A stretch of DNA of 64,000 bases, from positions 1,719,419-1,783,418 of the forward strand of contig NC_135188.1 in NCBI RefSeq assembly GCF_041146795.1, given 5' to 3'. The notes below the pieces were generated by a model, which saw only the letters and a program-made list of their open reading frames with translations, was not told the DNA's origin and did not search any database. Every line of letters begins with the position of its first letter. Position 1 is the stretch's first letter. The translations under genes were made by a program, and so were the position numbers. This DNA comes from Maylandia zebra. Lineage: Eukaryota; Chordata; Actinopteri; Cichliformes; Cichlidae. Positions 25,901-38,406 of this stretch are shown piece by piece.

Positions 25901-28900
25901 AACCATTTACGCAACCCCATCTCGTAGAAGTTTCTCGTGCCGTTAAGTAGGTTAGAATCCACTGGCTTGACCTTAATGCGAAATTACCAAATATCCTTTT
26001 CATTACACTTCCAGCCCACCTCCTCACCTGATTCGGGTTATTTGGCTCTCTAAAGACAAAATCATCTCGCTCACTCCATCCATGTCATTGCTTGTTCCTA
26101 ACAAGGTGAAGAGGGGACAGCTGTCAGTGGGGATAAAGATTATCGCCCAGAGAGACAGAAGGAGCTGGAAACACTCCACTTATTGCATTGTTTAGAAAGC
26201 CTGACCTGTATAGCTGATTTGATTAGTTAAGAACACTCTGCATGCTTACACTTCCTGTTCCTGTCTTTGATATTTGTGGTGAGTTGATCTTGCGCTCATC
26301 TTGTTTTCCATGGATGTAGAAAATCAAGCAACCACTGCTTGGAGTCCTTAAACTGGATCAGCTTAGATCAAAACACCATTTCATAAAGTTAGACGGACCT
26401 CACAGAGCTTCATTTTCTTGTTTTTCATACCATCTAAAAGTGACCACAGCAATAAGGACTTTACACATAACTGAAGTTTACACAGCGATGCAGTTATTCA
26501 ATTATATCACGTAAAATCACAACAACAGCCACCTAAAGACACTTAACACTGTAAGGCAAAGAGAAGATTAATTAAAATAGTCCAGCCTAGAAGTAATGTA
26601 GCTAAATGTCTGCACTGAAGGACACGCAGTGTTGCTGGAGGCCACTGCAACACTAACCAGAGTAAGTATGTAGTTAGATACAATGTTTCTTTTTTTAGGG
26701 CGAATATAATAACGTCAGAAAATGACAAGACGTCCAGGTCTTTATGTCTTTAAGACGCCTGTAGTTTAAATAATTGATTTCTATCTGGGCATCATCTGCA
26801 TAGCAATGAAAATATATGTAGGGTTTTCTAATCATATTGCTTAAAGGAAGCATGTGTAATGTAAAACGTACTGGTCCCAGCACAGAACCCTGTGGAACTC
26901 CAGGACTCGCTTCCATATGTAAGGAAGGCTCCACACGTACAAGAACAAACTCTATCAGACAGATAAGATTCAAACCGTTTCAGTGAATTTCATGTCAACA
27001 GCGTATTCTAATCTCTAATCTAAGAGTCAAAGGAGCTTGCAAAGAAAAGCGTCTGGACTTCTTTAAGTTGCTTGAAGACGTTTCACCTCTCATCCGAGAA
27101 GCTTCTTCAGTTCTAAGGTCAAATGGTGGAGAGTCCCAGATATAAACCTAGTGGGAGTGACCCCCCACAGAGGGACAAAAGGACCCCCTGATGATCCTCT
27201 AATCGCCTGAGCCAAGGTGGGAAACTGGGCGTGGGTCCCAATCAGCCAGAGTTTCGGGTTTGTTCATTGTGAAACCTGGCCCCACAGAGGCGGGGGTTTA
27301 CGACACCAACTCTCTGCCATCTATAATCCAGTTTTGAGATCCCTTCCCAGACGCCTTAACGCCCACTCACATCCTGGGCCATCTGACCTCAGGAATTCGC
27401 ATGATAAGGTGGGGCCAGGTTTCACAATGAACTCACCCGAAACTCTGGCTGATTGGGACCCACACCCAGTTTCACACCTTGGGTCATGTGATTAGAGGAT
27501 CATCAGGGGGTCCTTTTGTCCCTCTGTGGGGGGTCACTCCCACTGGGTTTAAATCTGGGACTCTCCACCATTTGACCTTAGAACTGAAGAAGCTTCTCGG
27601 ATGAAGGTGAAACGTCTTCAAGCAACTTAAAGAAGTCCAGACGCTTTTCTTTGCAAGCTCCTTTGACTACGATGACCTGGATGACTGAGAATCTTCACAG
27701 ACTCTAATCTAAGATGCATCATGTACCCACTAACTTTACAATGTAACAAGTATTTGTAAGAAATATTGGACAAGCTCAGTGAATCAGTGGAGACTGTGTA
27801 GCAAATGTGACCCGTTTATATTATTAGCAGTCTCTATTGTTCTCATTAGAAGCTTCTGGGTAGTTCAAGAGTGGCTGGCCTTTAATGTGAAGCAGCAACA
27901 AAGGAAATACCAGTAATGTGAAAGTCGAGTCATATCAAAGATGTGTTGAAGTGTTGTGGGCCAACAAGGAGATAAAGACAAACACCACTAACGTCACTGA
28001 TTTGTTTCTAGCACTGCACTGTTGGTGCATCTCACACTTCCTTCCTTCTCTCCTCCTATTCTCTACGGACAGCGACAGACGCGCCCTGACTCGTCTTCTA
28101 ATCTCTCCAGTTGGTATGTTGTAGGCATGCATTCATATCCTGCCTACTCAGAGGTCTGCTGAGGCCGACGGCGAGCCGTGGATGCTGGGAAATGAGTCAA
28201 CTGCTAATTTGTATGTGACTAAACAGAAAGAGATGGATTTCAGTTCTCTCTGAGCCTTGATGAATCAGCTCACCACGGCATGAATGACTTTATGGAAAAA
28301 AACTGGATGATTAATCACAAAGGGAAGGAACATATGTGTCTTGATGCACACATGAACAATTCCCACTACGGCAGTCAGATGTTTTACAAACATACATTTG
28401 ATTTGGTACTTTTATGCTGGTTTTCACACCTACACTACAGCCTATGGCCAGAAGCTTTTAACTGCTGTTTGCATACTGTAGAACACAAAACTTTCACTTT
28501 TTAATTTACAGAAAATCCTAAAGACCCAACTAAATAACTCAGAATTCAGCCCCATAAATGAAAGGTCAAATGTGGGCTTTGAAGGACACCAGAAATATTT
28601 TCCTGTTTCAAGGGAAACAACATATACTGTAATTCTAAATACATCTGTAGGAAGTGAGCCTAACAGGACCAAACAGCATCTGATGGGTTTTTAAACTTTC
28701 ATGTGAAGGTTCCTAAACTGCTGAACATTTCAACTTGATTTGATTAAAGACACACGATTAGACAGGGCTCTGTCTAGTGAAACAACTAATTTGCATGCCA
28801 GAACGTGATTGGACGAGCGCTGATAACCCATCAGCATCTCCAGCTGAGCGAATGAACAGAAATCGTGACTGACAGCTGCAGAAGTGCATTAGTGTGGCAT

Positions 28901-31900
28901 GGAAAAGCCATTTCTGAAGATTTGACTCTGCTGGCTTCAGTACGCCACAATCATGATTATTGTTTTTAGGTGCACTCAACACAGAAAAATGGAAACAACT
29001 TCAGGATGAACAGAATTTGACTGATTATCAACTTGATTTGGTTATTTAAACAAAGGTTTGCATGCCATACATACTATAAACGGCACAATAAAACATGAGG
29101 AACTCTCTGAATCTGTTCAGCGTGTTCTACCAGAGACTTCGGAGGCAAAAATAAACCTGTAGTTTCACTTCCTGCTGAGTAAATTTATTATTTCATTGAC
29201 ATAAGACATGGGTAAGGCAGGGTATGTGTTTTATATTCCAGCACATATTGTAATGTGTCAAACTTAACATGACATGGGGAGAGAAAAGGCAGCCGCTCCT
29301 ATTAGGAGGAGGTGTAGCCTGTTAGTGGAGCCAATAAGCCGACGCTTGTTCTCAGATTAACTGACAAATGATCATTAACTTATCATTACATATGTGAAGC
29401 AGCATTATGTTTCCTAACTAACAGATTAGCAGCTATGCTGACTGAGACCTAACGTTCAACTGGAAGAGGACTGAACAGTTTCTTTTTTGTATTATACAGT
29501 TGTTATGTTTATATAACCAAGTTTTTACTCATTCGTTAGTCCTATTTTTACACCTGCCTCAGAAAAACAAAGCCGAGCAAGTGAAGTGTTTACGTCCTGC
29601 ATGACACTGACCCTCATCTACATGGTTCCTAATGACAAGTAGACAATTATATAACCGCTTCTGCAGTTTTGCACAATTAAGTATCGTTTCTAGTGTAGAT
29701 GGAGCTGGTTCAAGTTTCATATTTGCTGTTTGCAATCAGACCAGCAGGTTTAAGCAGGTTACAGCAAAGTTTCTAAGCTGATATAGACCAGAGGACTGTG
29801 TCCATCCAACTGGTAAAAATGACAAAGCACTATGGATCTGTCCGATAGCAGGAACAACATGTAACACTGCTACCCAGAAATACAGTTTCATAAGTGTCAT
29901 ACAGTCTACTTCATTAGTTCTGTCACAGGCAACAGCAACATAAAGCCTGTGATGGTCACATGGTTATCATTTGTGTCTAATGATTTAATGCCATAGTATT
30001 ATACTATATGTCTCTGTAATATGATTTATGGTAACAGTAGTGAAACCCACATTGTGACATTGTTCTATAAACTTTGACCTCCAGGCACTTTTCTCCTTTA
30101 GAAGTAACACAGGACAAGAATCTTCTGCAGAAGGACCAAAGAAAGCAACATACACACTCAAAGAGCTGAGATACTCCAACTAACAGCTAGAAGACATATG
30201 GCTGTCGTTCATAATGCAGTATGGACCATATTGTGACAGCACAAGGACTGTAATAGTAAAATGCATGTGTGCGTGTGTGTGTCTTCAATGGAATAATTTA
30301 CTCTGATCAGACAAAGCTTTATTCAGAGGTTAAGTGAGCAACATTGATTATGTATCAGCAGCACACCCGGCTGGATTAAATATGTTCGATGGTAAGTAAA
30401 CAGTTGATTCTTGCTGTGAACACTGACGGTTGTAGCCAGTGTGAAGTCCAATTACAGTCCTCGAGCTGAGCACACTTTGGTGTATGTATGAGTGTGAAAC
30501 GACCTACTAATTTGTTAGTAACTGATGTAAATATTCTATTTAACCTGACCTGAAACTAATGATTGAGACCATAAAGCAATCAGGAACTCAAGGCTGTTGT
30601 CGTAAAGACTTTTATACGACGCTTTTAACTCATTAAAAAGAGAATCTAGGTTCAAAGGACTTAGCAGACATGGAAGTTATGTTGTTTTATATGGTTGTGA
30701 GCCCACTGGATACGAGCTTATTGGCGTCATGCAGCCATACAGAGGAACAAGTTTGATGCGTTGCAAATAGAAAGATGGGACTCTTTCCTGCGGTGCCAGA
30801 GGTCTTGCAGAGTCTTTGCCTCAGGTGGTTCTAGGTGGACGTGAACGTATCTGTCATGGTTCGTTACGTAGCTGCACTGCAGGTGGCGTTCGTTAGTGCA
30901 TCACAGCAATTTACTCATGATGGTCTAAACCATCATTAAACAAATACAGAGGAAAGCTAACTGCTACAATGGAAAGGTCATATGGTGACTTACCATAACT
31001 TTACATTTGATGAACTTTTATAGTTTATTTATGCAGTCTGCATATTATAACCACTGATTGTTGTCACGTCTGAGACGTGTAAAATGATTCGCAGTGAAAG
31101 CAAGTGTGCAGCATAAAGATACCCAAGCTCAGCTGCTAACGTTTAGCCTAGCTCTGGTGCTAATCCCTCATGTAGCTGCTTTAATGTATCCAGGATGTAA
31201 TGAAAAGAGTTGTTGTTTGCAAGCCACATATTGCAACCATGCAACTGACAAAAAGACACAAGTGCGTCAAAACCCCCAAAGGAAGAATCGCACCAGAGCG
31301 GTGTGGAAATCTAACTTCGTCCTTTTTATTTAAGATTAATTTATGATGCAAGCACCGTAAACATATCAAACAGCTTCTACACAAAGGCCAGGCGTATTAA
31401 AAATGAACAGAAGTCATTGAAAAAACCATTCTGAGAACACTTGGATGGAGTACTTCAAAGTGGCACCGAGATATTGAGAAAGATAAAGACACTATTAATT
31501 CTTATAGCTACCACAGAGAGACCTCATTACATAAATGATGGAGTTGAAATGAAATAACGACTTTAGTTGAATTGTTAGTTTGGACAGAACCTGTGATATG
31601 ACTCCACTCACACCTGTGCAGACACCCACTTTAGCTTTCAAATGCTTCAGTAGTTAATAACGTTTTCTGTTGATAGTTTTCCATATTTATTTATTTTTTG
31701 TAATTTCCCACATTTTATAGTCACAGTAAATGATCGCAGCCAGAAAGAGCGGATCATCTGTGAATCAGAAGGCTGGTTGGAGCAAGTCCCCGCCTACTCT
31801 GGTCTTCCTTCTCTCACCCCAACCAATCGCAGCAGATGGCCCCGCCCCTCCCTGAACCTGGTTCTGCTGGAGGTTTCTTCCTGTTAAAAGGGAGTTTTTC

Positions 31901-34661
31901 CTTCCCACTGTCACCAGAGTGCTTGTTCATAGGGGGTCATATGATTGTTGGGTTTTTCTCTGTATGTATTATTGTAGGGTCTACCTTACAATATAAAGCG
32001 CCTTGAGGCGACTGTTGTTGTGATTTGGCGCTGTATCAATAAAACTGAATTGGATTGCATGTTGAAGTATGCTTGGGCACGATACTAAACGCATCATGGT
32101 CTTTTATTAGACTCTCGAGTAATGACAAATACACAACAGGTCTGTTCTAAACACAGATGTTCATATCAAACACGACCACAGTTTGTGCCCGGGATCACTA
32201 AGAGCTCAAAGCTCTTTAAATGGTTGGTTAGAAACTTTTTTTCTGCTCTTGGCTCTGTATGATGTTAAGGAAATTGAATATTCTTATATGGTCTTCTCAG
32301 GCCATCGCAGAAGCCCCACCCACCTGCTGCTCAAATATTCTATTTGCACGTGGCAGCCAATCAGAAGAAAATTGGCTTAAAAGGAGCGCATGAACTGATG
32401 GGCTCCACTGAAGCCTCGCGAGAGATAAATAAGTCTTAATTTGAGCTGTAAGTCATTCGAAGGTTAGTCCAAGAATAAAACCATGCAGCCAAACTTTAGC
32501 ATGATGGATCCACTTTAAAAAATATTATCACACACTAATGTTCATATTGTTTGTAATGCTACAATTTGTCTTGGAGAGGATGGTGAAGCGTGACATGCCG
32601 GTGTCTGCATGCTGTCTCTGACTCACTCACCTTGGCTATTCCTGTAAGAACAGCCTCTATAATCACTGCCAGATGTCAGTGAGAACCTATAAAGGTCCAG
32701 CTCTAAACTCCAGTTTTGCTATGTGTAGCTATAAAATCCAACAGCACACGGTGGGTGGTGAGACAGAGAAGAAGATATCCAAGGGCGAGTGCAACAGAGG
32801 GATGGAGAGGAAGAGATTTTGAAAGAGAGGATGACAAAGACTAAAGAAGGAAACTATTCTGGACGCATTTAGCACAGACTGTGTCTGTGTTTGTTTCCCA
32901 CAGAGAGAGAGAGAGACTGGGGTAAAGAAACTGATCTAATTGCATCTCAAAACTGCTCCAAAGAATGCCTGGATCTTAGATTCCCCCTAACTACACTGAA
33001 CAAATGAAGCACGCAAGTGCTGCAGAGATGGCTCTGAAAAACAATGCGTGCGAAGTGATGAGCAGACCGAATGAACTGGGGTTTCTCATGACTGCTGAGT
33101 CCTCAAACACTTTTGTAAAGTGTCCTTGTTAGAGGAAGGACATCTGCCAAGTGTGAAAACTTGAGTGACAGCATGTTATTGCACAGTGGCGGCCTGTCCA
33201 CTGTGTCAGTCTGGAGGAAAACAAGGGGAAGAGAAAAAGCTGGCCAGCGGCACGGCAACTCTGCTGCGGTCAAGGCCGCACGACACATGCCAGGCAACTG
33301 GAGGGAACGCCGTGACACTCACCAAACAGAGCTGATGCATGACCCCGCTCTGTAGCTGCTGGTGCACGCTGTTAAAAGCTGCACACGACTCTCAGTTTTA
33401 TCTGCAAATCAAATGAACGATCTGCTGTGCTTTTCTGTCTGGAGTCACAGAGACTCACGGTCGCACTAAATCCTGGGATATGAAAGAGTCGTCTGCAAGA
33501 TGATTCAGTAAATGTGAAGAAAGTCTGCAGAAATCTGAAGCCTGCTGGAGGTTAACATTAAGGACTCAATTAATGACAACTCATTAATAATCTATTTGAC
33601 ACTTATTTATATAATTCAGGCTATGAAATGTCAAACATGTGATGAATCTGTCTGCAGAAAAAGGCCAATTTTTGGGAAGTGGTGACCAGAGCGGTTTGCG
33701 CTGGTTTAATTTCAGAAACTCTGCTTCGGTTTCTGAAATGAAGTTAGCGTGGCACTGATGGATAGGCAGCGTGTGGGAGCTGTGTGGGAGTTCCAAATGA
33801 TTTTAGTATCTTGACAAAAAACAAAACAAAAAAACACATATGCAGGTATACGAAACTCAGCAGGTGAAAACATCTAGAAAGCAAAGGAAATCAAATCTGC
33901 GCTAGTCGGCATGAAGCCGAGTGCACGCTAGGCTGAAACGGACCAGTGCGGGACCAAGTCTGCAAGTGCGTGAAGCCCATTATTAGCACATGAGCTATGA
34001 GCAGACATTCAACTATGTGTGAGCACTGTCAGGAACACGCTACGCTGGTATTATTCAGACTAAAATGTACATGTGCACGTATAACGTATAACATCCGTAC
34101 TGATCCAGCGCAGTGACAAATGATGATTAATCGCAGCCATGCTCTGTGGAGAACACAGCGGAGATAGCCTGGCACTTTAATGCACCTGTAAGTGCTGTGT
34201 ATTTATGATGTCTGACACACTGGAGCACACAGGAGAGAAAGATCGTGTGACAGGTGATGGAGGAGGTGCTGCCTGTCTAAATGCAAAGTGATGATATATT
34301 AGAGGGGAGGAGAGGAGAGGAGAGGAGAGGAGAGGAGAGGAGAGGAGAGGAAAACTTCTCGACAAATAACGATTGCTTGTAATCAGTGTCAAAATTACAC
34401 ACTTCCTACAAGTTTCACCTGAGTGGGCACTTTTGGCTGAATAGATATCGCTTCCCCTCAACCTCAAGTCCAGTTTCAGGTTTCTCACTGTGGCTCTAAT
34501 GCAAAACAATGAGCAGAGGCTTAGTGGAAAGTGATCTGGGATCTGTGGTTGGGAACCTTGTCAAACCTCAGGCTGCTTTCACATTTAGAGCGGCCGAGGA
34601 TGAGGAACCATTCAGCTCGATAACGGGAGACAACCTCTGCAACAAGGCTGAAGCTGGCAAG

Positions 34662-34747
<86 letters not shown>

Positions 34748-37700
34748 CAAATGTTCCTGCTCCCAGTTTGACCACTGAGCACTTAGTACTACCACTTTTA
34801 AAACACAGACACTATGCAGCCTAATGCAGCATTTAGATGGTGAACAGCAGGTACATGTGCTTTTACAAACATGTGCGTGCGTGTGGGTGTGTACGCACAT
34901 TTGTGTTAGCGATTGGCCGCTGCCTGCTGAGTCAGCAGGCTCGGCCCCAGCCATGACACCCTTCAGCTCACTTCCCCCTCTCCTTCCTTCCTTCCCCTGC
35001 CTCCTTCTTCATTAATTTCTTGATTATTGTTTTTATTATTATTCCCTCTAATCACCGCTTCTCTCTTCTGCTCACTCCTCTATCGCCCTTCCTCTCTCTC
35101 CTCACTGATTTCACACACCGGTCGTCATTCCTTTGCTGCCGGGAGTCGGGAGTGGCCCGTTTTGAAATTGGACTTAATGACAGACAAAATGCATGCAAAC
35201 ATAAACAAATGTTTTTAAAGTCTTACGTTCTCATAAACACAAGCACACGCCCTGATAAGTGTAATGCACACTCTAACAACAAGCATCCGTGTAAACCACG
35301 TAAACACAGAACCAAAGATGTTTGTGCAAACAGGAAGCTGTCGTGTGTAATTATTCTGTGTCACATTTTCCTCAGAAGAAAAGTCTTCCAGCACTTGCAG
35401 GTCTCGTGCACCTTTGAAACGGTGTCGTGGTGCTAATGATGCGCTACAGCATCTTGTGCAACAGCAGACCTCAAGTGCCTTATAAACAAGTTGTATTTAA
35501 CCTAATAAGGTGCTGCTGTGCCTCAGACACCAAACCGAATGTGAAACATTCTGAAAAACACTCGACCACACATGCGCTTCGGTGCCACCCCCACTGCGCT
35601 CAGCTAACCCTCCCCAAGGGCTCGGTGACGTGAAGTGATAGTAGCGTGTGTGCAGGCTGCTTTGGTATCTTTCTGGTTCACACAAACACCAAACGCAACA
35701 CCGTAGGATTGTTGCCAGGTTTGCAACCTTGACCTAATTTCCTTGCTTTTGAGGCACAAAGTTCACGCACCATAAAAAGATATGCGCTTGTCCGCGTGCC
35801 TGAATAGCCGCTGCATCTAAATGTCTCCGGACTGCCAGGTTGTGAATATAAAGCCTCCCAGAAAGCGTGATGCCTCTTTTTAACTTTGAATGTGTCTTTG
35901 TGCTTCTATCAGTCATCCAAGTGGAACAAGGTTCGGCTTTTGTTACAAGGCAAGCTGGCCAAACACCAATCAAAATCCAGTATTCTGCTCTGCTTTCATA
36001 ATTGGGATTTCCACAGTGAAAAAATGCAAACCCCGGTAACTGTAGACTTGTAAAGTGGGTCAACTTTCATTCTTCAAAAGGGACTGGGAGCGCTGTAAGT
36101 AACAAAACAGGAAACTAATTATTTTTATCCGTCAAAGCATCATCTACAGGTGTTAATGTTAGAGGCGAAAGCAGGGCTGCAATTAACCATGATTTACTTT
36201 GCAAAGATAAAACAGCCATTAAAATGTCCTTGAGTACCAGGCAATACCTTTAAATGTCCACGAAACAAAATATTAGTTGATGCAATGTAAAAGCAACAAG
36301 ATCACAAAATCTTCCACTGAAAACAATTCAGTCAATTCTGTTCTTTCATGTGAAGCCTTTGTGTTGAATTGTGTTGCATGTCAATGCTCCTCTGCTGGTA
36401 ATAAGGGACACAACGTGTGACAGGAAAATATCCCCCACAATTACACCACCACTCGCAGCACCGCTCTGCTGCATACTTTGGTCTTAATGAGTGGTTATAT
36501 CAGTCACTTGCCTTCCTATCAGCTCGAAGCAGTCTCACCACCCTCTGACCTCTGACCTCTGATCACATCAGCAACAACCTTAAAGTCTCTTAAATCACAA
36601 TTCTTCCTCTTTCTGATGCTCAGCACGTCATCTTTACCATGTTCACTCAGTTGTTGCCACGGGAATATTTGCAGTACCTAATTTATTTCTTATTTATTTA
36701 TTTTATTTAGAAAGAGGGGCAATACATATTAATTAAGATTTTAACAAATGTAAATATGCCAGATTACAGCCTTGGGCTAACTTCCATCCGCAGACCTTCT
36801 GGCAGGTTGGTGTTAAACACAAGACGAAAACAGTGATCACATCATATTAGAAGAAACAATGACAAGAAGAGTGGACAACAGAGGACAGTATAGATGACAA
36901 TAACGGAAACACGTCAATTATATTGCAAACCCCAGTATTGCACATGCCCCGACTGCCCTGATGTTGCACTGACCAGTTACACTAATAGTTGTTTCCCTTT
37001 TTGTAATACACTAACTCTTTTTAGTGTACGCACTCCCTGATGTGACAGAGCATCTGTGAAAAGGTGCTCCGTCTGAACGCCAGTTCAGTTACCTCTAACA
37101 GTGGCTCCAGTCAGGCGGGACCCGGCAACACTGCTGGACTTTTGTTTAATAAAATCACTCATTGGTGGAGGCGCCGGACCATGTAGACCTTTGTATATTA
37201 GACAGGCAGATTTAAACAATTAGAAATTAGTAAAATGTAGAAACTTTTAATTTAAATTTGACAATGGTGATATGAAAAAGGTTTCTTATCTAATATCTTC
37301 ATTGCTCTTTTGTAGCGTTTGATTGGCCCAATAGCAGCAAAGCTGGTATGAAATACAGTATTCGATATGAGCCAGTATCACAGAGTGCAGGAATGTAGTC
37401 GCTGCTGTCTGGTAATGATGTGCGGATATGTCTACAGTTCTGTATATTAACATTTACATGTAGCTTTGGCACTGTTCATTTGTGTGACTTTATTCCTTGC
37501 AGATATAAAATTTAATCGATCAGAAAAGCACCAGGAAACATCTAACATCTGTGCTAGTATCTGATGCACGTAGGGTCTCATCAGCTCTGAAGTTAATGAC
37601 GTGTGTTTATGTATAACAGTTTAGCCACTTTACTCCAAATCAGAAACCACAGCAACAGCACAGAGTGAGTAACTATGAACAGGTCGAGGTTAAATGCTCT

Positions 37701-38373
37701 GTCGTTTACTTCAAATCCAAGTTCAGGAGAGGGAGGCTTGTTCCCATTCTGCTAAGAAAGACATCGCACAAGGACGTCGGGCTCCTCTGGCAGCCAGCTG
37801 AGCTTTTCTGATGAGTAGCAGTCACATGGCTGAACGAACACTGAGCCCATCCTCTTCATCCCTGATAAGAACTCGAAAAGTGAACTGAGCTTTGACTCAG
37901 CATCTACAGCCCCCCCCCACCCCCCCACCCCATTATGTAGCACATATGTTTCATTGAGTCAAACATACATACGCTGACACACATGCATAATGTAAAAATG
38001 AAAACAGGCCTCCTTCTTTACATTCACAGGCAGCATCTGGCTCTGCACACAGTGCTTTCAGCTCCTGTGTGCAACTCTGGCCGAATCATCCTCATCACAA
38101 CATCTATGTGTGTAGACACCCCGCCCCCACCACCGGGCAGATTAACTGGCCAGAGACCACATGCCCAGTCTGTGGTCAGAGAGCCCCTCCCTGGCAACGC
38201 CGGCCGGATGGAAATGCTCAGGCCTCAGATGAGTAAAAGAATAGTCTGAGTATGTGACCAGCAGGAGACACGCAGAGGTAAAACACATGCTGCCAGGCTG
38301 CTCTCAGAGACACTCTGTGCACATGGTTACACACATTAAAAAAATCACCATTTCTACTCTATGAAAGCAGATT

Positions 38374-38406
<33 letters not shown>

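Larger units (their letters stand above)
32060..36680. other. cers1 intron 1, no gene; simple repeats
   Basis: Apart from the purine tract at 34301-34354 and the TG array at 34663-34743, nothing is recognised. Long His-Thr or Cys-Val frames near 34.6 kb are translations of the TG array. Confidence 0.5.

Noticed and set aside
34521..34954. His-Thr and Cys-Val rich frames
   Set aside because: Translations of the TG microsatellite.
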